Of a stretch of DNA of 64,000 nt, positions 46,094 to 58,965 are shown piece by piece (position 1 is the stretch's first letter; each line of letters opens with the position of its first letter). Both the position numbers and the translations under genes were made by a program. Origin of the DNA: Vermamoeba vermiformis (Eukaryota; Tubulinea; Echinamoebida); NCBI GenBank assembly GCA_045837725.1, contig JBEWZL010000061.1, forward strand, positions 1 to 64,000, in the 5' to 3' direction. The notes under the pieces are model-generated. The model had not been told where the DNA came from. It worked only from the letters and a program-made list of their open reading frames with translations, and made no database searches.

Positions 46094-47677
46094 ATGGAGA
46101 CCCGAAGCGTCGTCGTTCAGAAGAATGCAGCAGTTACCTCCAAGCTGACGCTGTCCCAGCCAAAGCTGCTCTCATCTAAAATTGGCTTTGCTTCTGGACT
46201 TTTGCCGTTGGATTATCCACCTATTTTTGACATGCTTTTTGGCAAGGGCTGCATCAACTTCTGGCTTTTTGTTGCTCTTCACGTGATCACGGGGATCGGA
46301 CTTTTTTATTATAGCTTAACATGGAAGATGGCCCTTCTCGTCGTAGCATCTTATTACTTCCAAATGTTCGGCGTCACTGGAGGTTACCATAGATACTTTT
46401 CACACAGATCCTTCAAGACAGGACGCGTGTTTCAGTTTGTTTTAGCTTGGTTGGCTCAAACTTCGATTCAAAAAGGTAAGCAATTTACAATTAAAGATAT
46501 TCAATATTAATGAGCCATAGAATAATTTATTTCAGTGGTTGCGCGTAATTTACAGTGGCTTTACACGATCCCAGATCTTTTTTGTGCTTTAGACAGACAT
46601 TAGCCGAAATATAATCTAAGGCACCAAAATCATTTATTATTTCGTTATAGTGCTTTATTCTTATTTTCGGGACCCGAACTTTTGTGCACCGCCCGTAACC
46701 TTGTATTATTGAATTAATTTCTGTATTCGTGCAGGTGCGCTTTGGTGGGCTGCCAATCATCGACACCATCACAAGTATTCCGACAAAGAGCGTAAGTTGT
46801 TAATAAATCTTGAAATATCATCGGAACACAAGTGGATCGCGGATCAACCTTGCTCAAAAAAAATCAAATAGAATCACCGATCATCACAACCTTTAATATC
46901 GAGGCAATACATGCCGCGATTTTGAAGATACAAATTAGCAAGTTATTAATCTAAATGTCAATTTTTCAGCGGATCCACATTCTCCGTTGCTCTATGGATT
47001 TTTACACTCTCATATGGGATGGTTCTTATTCACCGAGAAGCACGTTCCTACTCAATGGGAATACATTCCGGATCTTGCGCGCTACAAAGAACTAGTTTGG
47101 TTGAACGAATATAATTGGCTTCCAGGTCTTGTTTATGGCACGTTGCTGATGTGGTTCGGAGGACCAGCTGTTTTCTTCTGGGGATTCCTTGTCAGGTAAG
47201 ATCTACCTCGAGATATTTTGTTTAATTTGACGTTTCGTAATAACTTTTTTACTGCAGCCTAATTTTAGTATGGCACGGAACATTTACAATCAACTCTTTG
47301 TCTCACGTTTACGGATCTGTTCGATACAAGACTGATGACACTAGCAAAAATAACTTCCTCTTGGCGATTATTACGAGTACGTAGACAATTTTACGGTTTT
47401 GCGTGTTGACTAATATTTAACACTCTTTCAGTGGGTGAGGGCTGGCATAATAACCACCACACTTATTGCAGTTCCGCCAATCAGGTATATTACCTATTGA
47501 GCACGTCGTATTTATTGAATTGAGTACTAATGACAATAATTGTAGGGCTTCTTCTGGTACGAAATTGATATGACCTGGTGCATTCTGAAGGCGCTATCGT
47601 GGGTGGGTCTCGTCTGGGATATGAGAGACGCACCAATCAAGGAGCTCGAGTCCAAGCGAGTCACAAACTGTACTTAA
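46094..47677 (+). CDS. delta-9 acyl-CoA desaturase
   Basis: Exons are 46094-46475, 46735-46791, 46970-47195, 47258-47376, 47432-47484 and 47546-47677, 322 aa. The frame is open upstream to an ATG at 45866, which would add 76 residues without recognisable content; I prefer 46094. The membrane enzyme has hydrophobic pairs (NFWLFVALHVITGIGLFYY; MALLVVASYYF) and the three diiron histidine boxes: HRYFSH, HRHHH and HNNHH. The order and spacing match stearoyl-CoA desaturases, which put a cis double bond at C9 of acyl-CoA in the ER using cytochrome b5. There is no fused cytochrome b5 domain at the C-terminus, unlike the yeast enzyme. The end is short and soluble. Confidence 0.94.
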
Positions 47678-47833
47678 AATTCTATATCACCTTATTTATT
47701 GTGCATACTGCTGTTGATAAAATGACCGCCCGAAATAGGATCTGCAAGCGGAATGTTTCGGGATAATTATTTATTCGAATTCGCTATTAAGTAAGAGTGT
47801 ACAACTAAATTTCATTTGTTTTGCCTGCACAAA

Positions 47834-49103
47834 ATGAGTTTGCGCAGCGCTTGCAAAATATTTGTTAGATCTCTATCAACGAGCAAGGATGACAACAAAT
47901 ATAAGGCTAGATTATCTAAACTCAAGCAGGTATGATATTCCATAGCGCCTAAATGTATTAAAGCTGTTATAATCAGATCTACAAAGTGTTCAGTAGCATA
48001 GATCGAACCAGCGATGAGTTTAAAAATTTATCTTCGTCAGGAAAGGTGTGGGAGCAATATGCAAAGCCTTTTGAATGGTCTGATGCCGACGAAAGTACGT
48101 CACAGAATTTTAATAATTAAATCTAAAATTTGTTTTGGTCTAGAATACTTTAAGAGCAACCAAAAGATGTTTGAACGATTAGATAATATGCGCAGTAAAT
48201 TAAATCAAGCTGTTTTGCACGAATTAACGCATGAAATGCAAGCTAGAATGACGCATCAAAGTATTTGTATAGAAGGCAATATTCTAAGCCTCACTGATGT
48301 CGCTAAGACTGAGAAACAACTACATGGCACGTCAAATTCTATTATCGAAGAGTATACGGCAATTTTAGAAGGCTCCGTCGCTCAGATCGATCCAGCTAAT
48401 TTTCCTCTACCTGCACCTCAGATGTTACTTGCGGTATGTTTAATTTCAGAAAAACAATCTTATTAACAGAACAAAAGGGTCGGGATGCTCACCAAGTAAT
48501 CGAGGCTCGTAATCACTTGTTGACCCAACATTTGGCGCTGTTTCTGCTTGTGCCCAAATATGACTTTACGCTCGATCATATCAAAATGTTGCACCGCTTA
48601 CTGATGGTAGATACACCATGGTATAGCACGACTGAGTGGGGACGTACCATTAAAGCTGGATCCTTCAGAACACTGCCTATGCAAGCGAGCGGATATCCTC
48701 TGACCGTTTATCCAGTACGTGATCGTTTGTACATAGACTAATATTAGTGAATATCTAATCGATTTATCATGTTAGTATCCAGAGGAAGTCCCTGCACTCA
48801 TGGATCAGATTTATGACTTTTGTGAAGAAAGAGATCTCGTCACCTACCTTCCACCCGCTAATGTCAGCCACGAGAATAATGACGTCATTCCTTCACATTC
48901 ACCCTTTTTTCGATGGAAACGGACGGATGGGACGATTGATTATGGCCATGGCGATGCTCAAGTACGGCTTCATTCCCGTCATATTACTCGACTTCAACAA
49001 GAAAGACCACATCGATAACATCGTTCTCGCACAAGAAGGAAACTCGGAAAGACTGTTTAATTGTGTTACAGCGGCAGAAGAGTATCTGTTGACACGAGCC
49101 TAA
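47834..49103 (+). CDS. Fic-domain AMPylase-type protein with apparent +1 frame break
   Basis: Exons are 47834-47929, 47977-48094, 48144-48433, 48478-48714 and 48776-49103, about 355 aa if one base is skipped. The N-terminus MSLRSACKIFVRSLSTSK looks like a mitochondrial presequence. QSICIEGN matches the (S/T)xxxE(G/N) inhibitory motif of class II Fic proteins. The core follows with YPEEVPALMDQ and the catalytic loop HIHPFFDGNGRMGRL (His, then Gly-Asn-Gly-Arg). Fic enzymes usually transfer AMP from ATP to Ser/Thr/Tyr of targets. The frame changes at about 48846-48851 (TAC-CTT-C-CAC): the first part reads ...DLVTYL and the second HPLMSATRIM..., together matching the family without a gap. No intron explains this. 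It could be an assembly error, a +1 frameshift site or a real lesion. Confidence 0.8.
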
Positions 49104-49151
49104 TCCAAAACTTAGGAGCGGAGATTGCTTAAGATTTTCGGTCAATGACGG

Positions 49152-49576
49152 ATGTTCTTGTGTTCAAGATCTCTTGCGCTTGCGGTTAGTCCTAAGACAA
49201 ACTAAATCAGATGTATAAGTTAAATTTTCTTGCTAGGTGGATTCTACTATCTTCAACACTAAATTCGCGAATTGTGCCGCAGACGTCAAGGCAGGTGCTT
49301 GCACTGGTGCCATGTTTTCAGATGTAAGTTTGATAGGTTTCGCAATTAACGTTCTAAACCGATTGCTGTTAAATTAATTGGTTATCTTTTTCTATTGCTT
49401 GATAGATTCCTAAATTTATAATCGCAGCGAAACAAGCATTGCGATTACAACAAATTCAGTCTGACGGGACTTTTGTCAAATATCAAAATAAGTACGGAAA
49501 CCGGACCGGACGTATTTTTTATATTTTGCTGTACTCTTGTCCACTTCACGAACACTCTTTATTATTTTCTATTTAG
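49152..49576 (+). CDS. possible small 96-aa protein (3 exons)
   Basis: A tentative model: exons 49152-49184, 49237-49323 and 49406-49576, all phase 0, with GT-AG introns. The second exon (STIFNTKFANCAADVKAGAC) and third exon (IPKFIIAAKQALRLQQIQ) look coding, with a short hydrophobic or signal-like start. No domain is recognised, and the last 20 codons may be 3' untranslated sequence. It fills the gap between the Fic and G8 genes. Confidence 0.35.
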
Positions 49577-49735
49577 AGATAGTAACTAATATACTCGCAG
49601 TATACGCCATTAGGAGTGGATAAATAACGTGGCCACTGGTGTCAACTTGTCAGAAAGATTCGAGCCAGAAAAAAACGCTGCGCCGTTAGCACATTTGATT
49701 TACTTTCAGAGACCAAGCAACACAAACAGACGCCA

Positions 49736-52700
49736 ATGTCGCTCTTCCAACAAAAGCAGCATTGGACGATTTTGGGTTGCTTACTCTTACTTCTCGCACT
49801 GAATTATTCAGCAGCGATGGATGTAACCGAATCTGACATTACTTTTTCTTCTCAGCTTATTGAGGTGAGTAAGCGTTGTATAGTTATTTTCCCGAATGCG
49901 ACTTCTTCATCTTTTTATTATGACTGGTCTGATTTATTTTGTAGACGCAATTAGTGTTCAGAAAAGATTCAAGCCGTTCCGCAAGTCAAGGCATCGGTCT
50001 GAGTGTATCTCTGAGTGGTCCAGGAGCACCTCAGATCAATCCAGAGGATGTATTGTACAAGAATGGAGGTTCAATCGAAGTTCGACCGGTAAGTTGTTTA
50101 TGGTTTCGGCTGTGTTGATTACGCTCGTTCTGACGAACACTTTACAGACTCAATCAGGCATCAGTGATGCGAACAAAATCAACGGTCATTCATCTTTTGT
50201 CGTGCTCACGTTGCTTGGCATCGCAGGGTTGTGTCTTGGACCAAAATTCAAGTCACCAATGACAGGTAACGTGCTCGAAATCTGTGTAGTGTGGTCGATC
50301 TAACTGGATTGTAGGAGTGCTATTTATATCTCTCGCGCTTCTTTTAAGCACAGTCATCTCACTGCAAGACTTCTCCGCTGACTGGACACTTGAAGTGGTT
50401 GCTACAGTCCCCGAGTCATTCACACTGCAATCACTGACCATTAACATGATGCGTGGCAGTGTTCGCACAGACGGTGATATTGGCATGGAGATCAACAACC
50501 TTCGCATCGACTTGTGTAATGCTGGTGAAAACTCCGTCGCGCTTGATGGCTTGAAGCTTAGTCAGTCGGCTTCCGTTTGCGCAACAGACGCAGTCACGTT
50601 GAGCAACCTTCAACTGACTGATGGCTCGTCGGTGGATGTTACATCGCTTGGAGGCTCAGCCACAGTTTCATCCAAGGTACGATGGACCGCGTCCATCTAA
50701 GGGTTAAATTTTACTGACACTATCTATCTTTAGAACGTTGCATTCAGTGGCTCATTCAATGTCTCATCTGGCGCAGGCTCGGCGGTTGCATCGGCTTGTA
50801 CATCACCTTCACTCACAATGAAGTCCGCTCAATTGCTTGTTGGCTCGTGTGGTACTCAACAACCTTTCGTATCAGTTCGTGCACACAGCGATGCCCTGTT
50901 TGCTGCTGAGGATACGTCAGTACCAGCAGGAGCAAAACAATGGTCAGATCCGTCAACATGGGGCGGAGAGCTTCCAAAAGACGGGCAAGCAGTCACTATC
51001 GCTGAAGCCGACACTATCCTTCTCGACACAACAACAGCGTCACTTGGCAACCTTGACATTCGAGGCACACTTATGGCAGATCCATCGAGTGACTTCTGGC
51101 TGATGGCAGATAGTATCAATGTGTATGGCACGCTTCGTGTTGGATGGCTCTCATCACCTTACACCCGTAACGGACGAATCACTCTCACTGGCGAGAAAAA
51201 GGGCAACTACACTCGCCGTGCTGCACCATTGCTTGCGTTCAGCAACGATGGAGTGTCACGTGGTCTTCGAGCACACAACGGCTCTACTCTCGAATTGCAC
51301 GGAGCACCAAGAACCATGTACACACGCCTGAACGATCACGCTGCACAAAACGATACTGTTCTCACTCTGGACTCAGTCGATGGATGGAATGTTGGCGATG
51401 AGATTGTCATATCACCTACTACATTCGTGACCACTAGTCAATCAGACAATCGTCGCATTGTTGCAATCGACCGAGAAGCAAGAAAAGTGACCATAGATTC
51501 GGGCTTGTCCTTTGCACGATGGGGCAAGCTTCAATATGTGACAGATCAAGGTCTCAGTCTGACACCAGGTGTGTTCCAAGAGCTCAAAGCACATCCTGAT
51601 GTCGCCGATGTTCTGGACGAGCGCGCAGTTGTGATTCATTTGACACGCAACATTGTGATCGAAGCACCAAACGACACTCACTGGCAACAAGGACATGGAG
51701 TTCATGTGATGTGGATGGGAGTGTCAACACGAGTTCATCTGAACGGTGTCGAAGTACATCGATGTGGACAAGCAGGAGCACTTGGAAGGTATCCACTTCA
51801 TGCCCACATGCAAAGCTACAACTTGCCCAATGGCCCCACTGAACCAAGCGATGGCACATTATTAGGCGATGTTGATGTATTTGTTCGCAACTGTGCGGTT
51901 CATGAAAGTGTCAACCGAGCGATTGTCATTCACGGCACATGTGGAGCACAATACGTGAACAACGTTGCATTTGACATTCTCGGTCATGCATACTTCTTTG
52001 AAGATGGCTCAGAGGTGCGCAACGACTTTATTGGCAATGTGGTTCTCAACGTGCGTGCTCCCATCAAAGAGAATCAGATACTGTTGACCGAGAGCTTTGT
52101 TGGATCAAGTGGCATCTGGTTCTCGAACGGCAACAATCGCCTCCGTGACAACATTGTCGGAGATGTACGTAACGGTGTTGGTGTATGGAACGCTTTTGCT
52201 CGAAAGCAACCACCTTCGTACGTGGATATTGTCACTCCAGGCGGCATTACCTTCCAGAATGTAAGCACGGAGGAGTGGCGCAGACGTCACAATCCCATGC
52301 CTGAGTCATGGACTTTCACCGCACGAAACGCCACTCATTGGTCAGCCGTTGGTTCACGAAGTGGCGCCCAGCCTGACCTCGTTACGGGAACGATGTACGA
52401 CAACGGTATTCTCACTGGATTCATGCTTAGTGGAACTGCCAGTGCAGGCGCCAAAGTGACATTCAGAGTTGATGGCTATGTTGGTGGTTGCTTTGGTCTA
52501 AGTCGCAATGTCAAATTATTCCCTCAGTTTACACCAACGCTCGACTACTTCAACAACACTGCCTTCTCTTGTTTTGCGTCAGGATTTATGACTGATTTCG
52601 CTGTCACAGACGAGATTGGCAATGTCGAGAGTTACAAGTTCATCACAACCAACGATTCACTCCCTGGTGAAGACCATAACAATCCACGACGCGTTTTCAC

Positions 52701-53949
52701 AACGTTCGTTCGTCATCGCTTTTGGATGAACAATGGCGGTGGCTATACCAACAGATTGTATCAGCCGCACTACATTGGATGGATTGGCGCTGATAACTAT
52801 GGCACAGATCTTCGAGGAGCCACTCAGATTGGCAAGATCGAACAAGGATTGTTCATTGGTCACTCGTTGAACAATCTCGAACCCCAGATCTTCACAAGAG
52901 CTCGACACGCTTTTGCGACCTACCACTTCTCGTTAGACTTTCATGACATGGTGATTATGAACTATCCTCCGCTGCCACGTCGAGACGTATTTATCGAACG
53001 AAAGCTGCTTGACATGCCTGGTGCTGTCGAGTCTTGGGACTTGTACTTGAATTCAGTCGAAATGGGATCGTACAAACTTCACAACTGGAAGCAGTTTAAC
53101 GTCACGTAAGTCCATTCAAATAATAGAAAGATTTTCTCGTTGACTATAACGAGGCCGAGCTCTAACTTAATCTTATTCAGTCAATTCGAACGCACCCCGC
53201 CACCAAACATCGAATACCTTTACCCATACAACGCTGGAGGTCCTGATGTTGATCAACGCTATTGGACGTTTTCAGGTGCGATGTTCGACAATGAAGGTAT
53301 TTTGGCAGGAAGACACGGCGACTACATTCTGTTCAATCACACATTCTTGACCTATGGCCTTTCGAACATTCGTCGCGTAGGCACACCAGAGTCCCTGACT
53401 GTTGCCACAAGTGACGTGTTCTATGGTTTGAAAGTGGGTGACGCTGACACTCGTGATGCATTCAACGATGCAGTGACGTTTGTGCGACTTAACAATAACT
53501 TCCAGTACGTCGCCAACTGGTCAATTGAAAACGGCCACAAAGCACAGATGCTGCCTAACATGCGTCACGCGTCAATTCTGAAAGGAGGCATCTATCGCGT
53601 GTACAATCAGGATATTACAACTCCGAACTCGCAGATCTATCAGCTGCTTGTATCCAACGCTAACAATGACAACGACACATTCATTGTTGGATTCCCTTGG
53701 GCAGCTAGTGCTCCAGTAATGATCTTATCGGGCCGTGCTGCGATCAATCCTGCTACCGGCCTTCCCTATGATGGTGAGATAACTTTGGGCTGGCAAGTTA
53801 TTGCCACAGAAGTGAGCTCACGCAATGCAATGACGACAACTCCACGAAGCTGGTGGCGCGACACAGCAACAAATCAGATCTGGTTCCATCATCGGGGTGG
53901 ATTCCCAGTCGATGGTAATCTGCATATTTATGCTCGACCTCCTGTATAA
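49736..53949 (+). CDS. G8-domain, CEMIP/TMEM2-like ectoprotein (hyaluronidase-like)
   Basis: Exons are 49736-49864, 49945-50088, 50148-50265, 50315-50676, 50734-53105 and 53181-53949, 1,297 aa. A signal peptide or anchor (WTILGCLLLLLALNYSA) leads, and two hydrophobic stretches occur at about 110-155. The G8 domain begins at about 320 (KQWSDPSTWGGELPKDGQAV ... LGNLDIRGTLMAD), named for its conserved glycines. A long parallel beta-helix region follows with repeated NNVAFD / FIGNVVLNVR style turns, as in CEMIP and TMEM2, which cut extracellular hyaluronan. Related G8 proteins occur in social amoebae. The polysaccharide target here is unknown. A TATA-like GGATAAATAACG lies about 110 bp upstream of the ATG. 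The big fifth exon (2.4 kb) is exceptional for this window. Confidence 0.85.
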
Positions 53950-54175
53950 TAATTTAGTAAATTTTTGGAACACGGTATTGTTGACGTCTATTACTGGGAC
54001 GATCACGGCAACAAACAGTGCCAGCAATATGGGAATTAAATCATGCCTCGAGGCAGTTAGTCATGCTTTGTCTCACTCGTGGACTTCAACACGTCGTATG
54101 TTCAACTTGTTTTTGCATTTTAATATAACTCTTAAATTAGTGCTAATCATAAAATGAGAACGAAAATTTCAAAGA

Positions 54176-54265
54176 GGACTTTGTCCCATCCAGCGTTAAC
54201 TTTTCGTCCAAAAATTTGGACAAAGTGTCCCTTCCGAAAAAGCCCTCAGCGTTAACTTTTCGTCC
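54176..54265. repeat. short direct and inverted repeat cluster after the G8 gene
   Basis: CAGCGTTAACTTTTCGTCC occurs twice as an exact direct repeat (54191-54209 and 54247-54265). Each copy is followed by CAAAAAT-like sequence. An inverted pair GGACTTTGTCC (54176-54186) and GGACAAAGTGTCC (54218-54230) overlaps it. No coding frame is present. Confidence 0.55.
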
Positions 54266-54340
54266 TCCAAAAATTCATTTATTTCGTATTGAAGGCAACA
54301 AATAATAAATTGATATTAATACTTTGTACGCTACTTGATT

Positions 54341-55884
54341 ATGAGCGAATTGGTAAGCTGACTTTTAGTGGCGATCAGATTTACTATTTGTTATCTGACT
54401 TTTAGACTTAATTAATGATGTAAACTTAGGAATATGAAGAAGGCCTAAGGCTCTATGTAAGGACGAGTGAGGACGCACGTAATTTTATCAACGCAGTTCA
54501 AGAGAATATTACCCCCATTGAAAGCGTTAATTTTGATTTCAAGGAGAATTTTGACCTAGACGAATTAGTGACAGTATTGCGTTCATGCAAAGTAGAAACT
54601 GTTAGTCTCTCCAAGATAATTGATATTGACGTGTGTCCGATCTTACGAGCCTTGCAATTTACCCAATTAGAGGCCATTGCAATACACTACCGTTTATCTG
54701 ACGAAGAATACGAAGCACTTGCTTGCGCCTTGCAAAATGCTGGTCTTCACCAATTCCAGTATCATGTCCATTATTGGGCTTTCGAGGGTCCAACAAAATT
54801 ATGGGCTCCAATTATTCCTGTATTATCGACACACAAATCAATAGTCAGTATTCTTCTTCATTCGGTTCGATCGCCAGCTTATGCTGCACTTGGTCAAATT
54901 CTGTCACAAAACACGGTGATACGGAAACTTCATATCGGCGAGAAAGATGATGCTCTCACTACTGAAGACATGACGCACATTGTGAACGGATTAAAGCACA
55001 ATACGACCGTCAAGTATCTGTTTATTGGAGGAGAAGTGACATCAGAAGCACTGAGCGTGCTTTGCGAATCATTTGAGGACAATCAGATCCCAATAGAAGA
55101 ATTGCAGAGCGGTATCGAATTTACGCAAGAACATGTATCCAAATTAAGCAAGTCACTACTATCAAACTACACGTTAAAATCGCTGTACAACCAGGACGCA
55201 CTTCAAGATCCGATCAGCTGTCAATTATTCAGCAAAGCATTGGCTTCAAATGTCGGACTCAAACGCATACACACATCTATAGGTAATTGTGGAATAGATG
55301 GTGCAAAATACTTCTTCGAAGCATTGCAAGTCAACAAGACAATCGAAGAGCTGGATCTGCGACTGAAGAACGAACAATTGGCACACTTCAATTTAATCAG
55401 TCGAAATTCATCATTAAGGAAGCTTTCTATATGGTTTGAAGACTTAAATCAAGGTGAAGGCAATGAGCCCGTGGATCAACTTTATGAAGGTCTAAAGTAC
55501 AACACATCAATTACTAGCTGCCAATTTTATTGGTTTGCCGACAATGAAGAAATACGCAACAACGTGATTAGCAAACTGATCGATGTTCTTGAGCACAATC
55601 TTGCACTCGAAGCCTTTCACGTTCAGGGTCACCGAACTCCTGAGCAACTACAGCCATACGTTACACGCAACATCAAGCTCAAATCTGACTTGCAAGTGGC
55701 AGTAGCAACAATATCCCACAACATTGCACGAGACGATGGGGCATTAGCGATGCTTCCTCGTGAGCTCTGGATCTCGATCTTGTCGAAAGTCACTCATCCA
55801 GGAACACCATCTTTCGAACACTTAATTGCGAATATATTTGATATGTATCACTATGACGACAGAAAGCACGAGCGCTCACAATAA
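54341..55884 (+). CDS. leucine-rich-repeat (RNI-like) protein
   Basis: Exon 1 is only 12 nt (54341-54352, M-S-E-L) and exon 2 is 54430-55884; 488 aa. The phase-0 junction (GTAAGC ... TTAG) joins the ATG to the open frame, which otherwise lacks an early ATG. Repeats of the ribonuclease-inhibitor type recur about every 28 residues: LRSCKVETVSLSKI, NTVIRKLHIGEKDDAL, NTTVKYLFIGG, NVGLKRIHTSIGNCGIDGAK, NKTIEELDLRLKN, NTSITSCQFYW. They form an arc for protein binding. The C-terminus (MLPRELWISILSKVT) resembles an F-box-like helix placed after the repeats. No signal peptide is present. Confidence 0.8.
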
Positions 55885-56367
55885 TAGAACGTCTTACATT
55901 AACGTGCCAATGTGGCTCAAAAAATAAAGCCATTTTTCGATTTTAACAACATAGCCGATGGTAATATCATAATATTAACGTAAAATAGACTTTGATACTG
56001 CAGTATTGTGGTATTAACACCTGCTCCGAGAGTCGCAACTTGGAATCCAGCCTCGACGCCAACGTACATTGTGTAAGTTCGAGATCTGACATTTAGCTCC
56101 AATAATTTTACTAATTTAACAATTATTCACAATGTAATAAAAATAATGTGTATGCAAGCACAAGGAAATTCATTAGTATTTTCTTATTATTTCAAAATCG
56201 AAAACTAATAATAACTCAAATAATTTATAATAACCTGGCCCCGGATCTTCTTTCTAAGTCGAGATTATGAATAACAGCCTGTGGTACGTAAGACTAACGA
56301 TAATTTATAGCAATAGAATTACAAATTAAGAAGAACGAAACAATTAAAGCTTGTCAAAGCACAATAG
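55885..56367. other. AT-rich convergent intergenic region
   Basis: 3' flanks of two converging genes. Polyadenylation-like signals occur on both strands. A small minus-strand frame near 55917-56102 has no support. Confidence 0.5.
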
Positions 56368-58681
56368 TCAGTTGAAAGTAAGGAACAACAGCGCGGTGAC
56401 TAAAATTGATAGCACACCACGATATTCGAATTGAGTCGCTGCAGTGCTAACTCCAGAGGGAGATCTGCTTGCGACCGGCGTAGTAGCAGTGTAGGGAGGA
56501 GAAGTGACTGGTCCGGGCACTGAAACGATTTCTGCATCAATTCGTTAGTACTTATTTGCGGATTAATAGTAGTCACTTACTCGCTGGAGTGACAGACCAA
56601 ACCGGATGTGGATTAAAATTTTGTTTCATTTCGGGCCAGTTGGTCGCATTAACCATTCTGAAATATGATTCAACAGCACCAGGTACTCCTAATTGCACGG
56701 CATACGCGATAGCAGGCTGAAGATTGCCCCACATACTTTTCACCCAAGATCCAATGTCATACTCGGCACTCAGTACTCCTTCTTGTGTGCTCAGCCAAGT
56801 CGGTGGCGTAGCGAATGTGGCAGCGTAAACAGCGGACCAATCAGCGAGCCAGGGACCCGCGCCTGTTTGGAAGTTGGGAATGTCGACGCTTGAGACCTTA
56901 ATCGTGTACGGAGCTCCGTTGATGTACCAGAAGCCAGTGGACGGTCCTAATCTGCCTACAATAGTCTTAGCCTTCCATTGGAAGAATTCCATGGCTTTTT
57001 GGTTGTCTGGATCCGACACTGGCAGATCGAGCGAGATCGCGTGACCCCAAGCAGCCGTAACAAAGTCTTGTTGCCATACAGCCACAACACTCGTGGCCTC
57101 GCCGCCATTGCCGTTGCTATATGCTTCTCCAGGCTGAATAAGTCCAAAGTCGTTGTTTTTTTGCTGGATGTACTTGGCGTGGTGGAACCGGATGTTGCTC
57201 TCCCAGCTCGCTTTGAAGTTGTTGCGATAGTCGTCCGCATCAGGAGTGACTGAATATGCTTGGGCGAGGGCTCTGATCATCCATGCTGAAGAACGAGTCT
57301 GCACGGCACCAACGACTGAATGCAAAATGCCAGAGCTGAAATTTCGCACGATTTCGCTGTCAGTGAGGCCCAAGTAGTTGGTGGTGGCTGCGAACTGCAC
57401 TTGTTCCATGAACAGCCAGCGGCCAGTGACTAAATAAGCCAAGTAGCCTACTGACGGTGAGTGTGCAGGGTCCCATTTAGGAGCTGCAGTTCCGTTACAG
57501 CGCGGAGTGATGTCGTACTTGGTCGAGGCACCATTGTTGTGGTATCGGCACGTGTCATCAATGACCAAATTAGGATAGTCGCTGAATCGAAGAGGTTTCA
57601 GCGTATTTTCATCGCGCCAAATCAGCGGATAACGACCAGCACTGTAGCCATTGAACACGATGCCTTTGTAGACTATACTGGCGTTAACGGAGGTCAAATA
57701 TGCCACGTCGTGCTCGGGAAGCATGCCAATGGGCCGCTGATAGCCAGGTGAAGGCATTGAATCGTAGTCGTAGTCGAAGTTGCCTTGCTGTAAGGGCACA
57801 AAAGAGCGAACTAAACGGATCAGCGCTCCTTGACCCGCATCAGCATCGGCAAAGTATGACGGAACAAGCAGTGAGGCTTGCATGTAGATCGTGTCGTGGT
57901 GGACTGTAACGGCAGGATCTGTTGCACCGAACCAATAAGAAAGAGCTGTTCCTGATAATAGAGGAGTGCGTGTATGGGTAGGAAGATCGATGAAACTGGT
58001 GAAGAGAGAGTCACCACCCAATTGGAAGTTGAAATTGGCGGTTTTGTTGGTCGGATTGGGAACGCGGATGTAGCCGTTTTCGATCCAAGGAAGAACTTCG
58101 ACCGCTCCTCCTTTGTAAAGTCGCACGTCTAACCAAGCAACGAGATGAGGGTCATTTCCAACAGGCTTGCGGTAAATCCAGTTCGACATCTGCCAGCCCG
58201 AAATCCATTCCAAGTGAGGAGAGTCCCAATCAGCATTTTGCCACGAAACACTTCCATAGCTCTCACAGTCTATCGCTGCAGTAAGACCAGTGGCCTTCAA
58301 ATCGCTAAGCGTGAGAGGAGAACCGTTCGGGTCACTCGTGGATGGACCAAGGGTCACAACCAACGGAGAGTCTGCTGTAAGAGCTGCATGGCCAGAAATT
58401 ATGGCATATTTTAATGAGCCATCTGACCAATAGTTTTTCGGCACGACTTGCATTTCGGCTAGATTTGAAGCAGCAACGTTTTGACCAGATGCGACGTGGC
58501 CCTTGACGAAAGAGAAGCCCAACGTGAATGGTGCGCTGCCAGTAACAGGACTAAGCAGCGCAAAAGACATCGAGCCAGTGGGAGATGGCACGGCTACGGC
58601 GGAGTACGTCGTGTTGAGACATGAAACGGATGTTGACAGCGAGCAAAAAAATGCCGCGCACAAAACAAGTCCAAGGTACAT
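56368..58681 (-). CDS. exo-rhamnogalacturonan-lyase-like (PcRGLX/YetA-type) GPI protein
   Basis: Exon 1 is 58681-56581 and exon 2 is 56531-56368, 754 aa. A signal peptide (LGLVLCAAFFCSLSTSVSC) leads. The N-terminal RIFT-barrel pattern is recognisable: PFTLGFSFVKGHV, then a Gln-free QVVPKNYWSDGSLKYAI version of the family YWxDGSLKW element. An alpha/alpha-barrel-like middle follows (LVTGRWLFMEQVQFAATTNY; RSSAWMIRALAQAYSVTPD; WQQDFVTAAWGHAISLDL). The short second exon adds a Thr/Pro stalk and a hydrophobic GPI-type tail (LSILVTALLFLTF). Family enzymes cleave rhamnogalacturonan from the chain end. An extracellular role in digesting plant or microbial polysaccharide is inferred. A TATA-like ACAAATAGGGG lies upstream. 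Confidence 0.68.
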
Positions 58682-58965
58682 GTTGTTGAATGATATGAAT
58701 ATGTTAAAAAAAATAACTCTTCGCGTATTGACAACTTGTTAAAGGTAGCTGAGGTCCCCTATTTGTCCCGTGCTGATTTTGGTCAGAAAGATACGCGAAT
58801 CTTTGACGTGCGTTGCTGAAAGCAAGACAACATATTAGGCAGCAGCATTCCTACGTGAGAAACAGAGGAGTAGAGACGTGTGTCAAGGTAGGCCAGCGGA
58901 CATTCAAATGTGAGACTTTGTTTATCATCGTTTTGTTCGAACAAACGCTCAACTATTATTATAGT

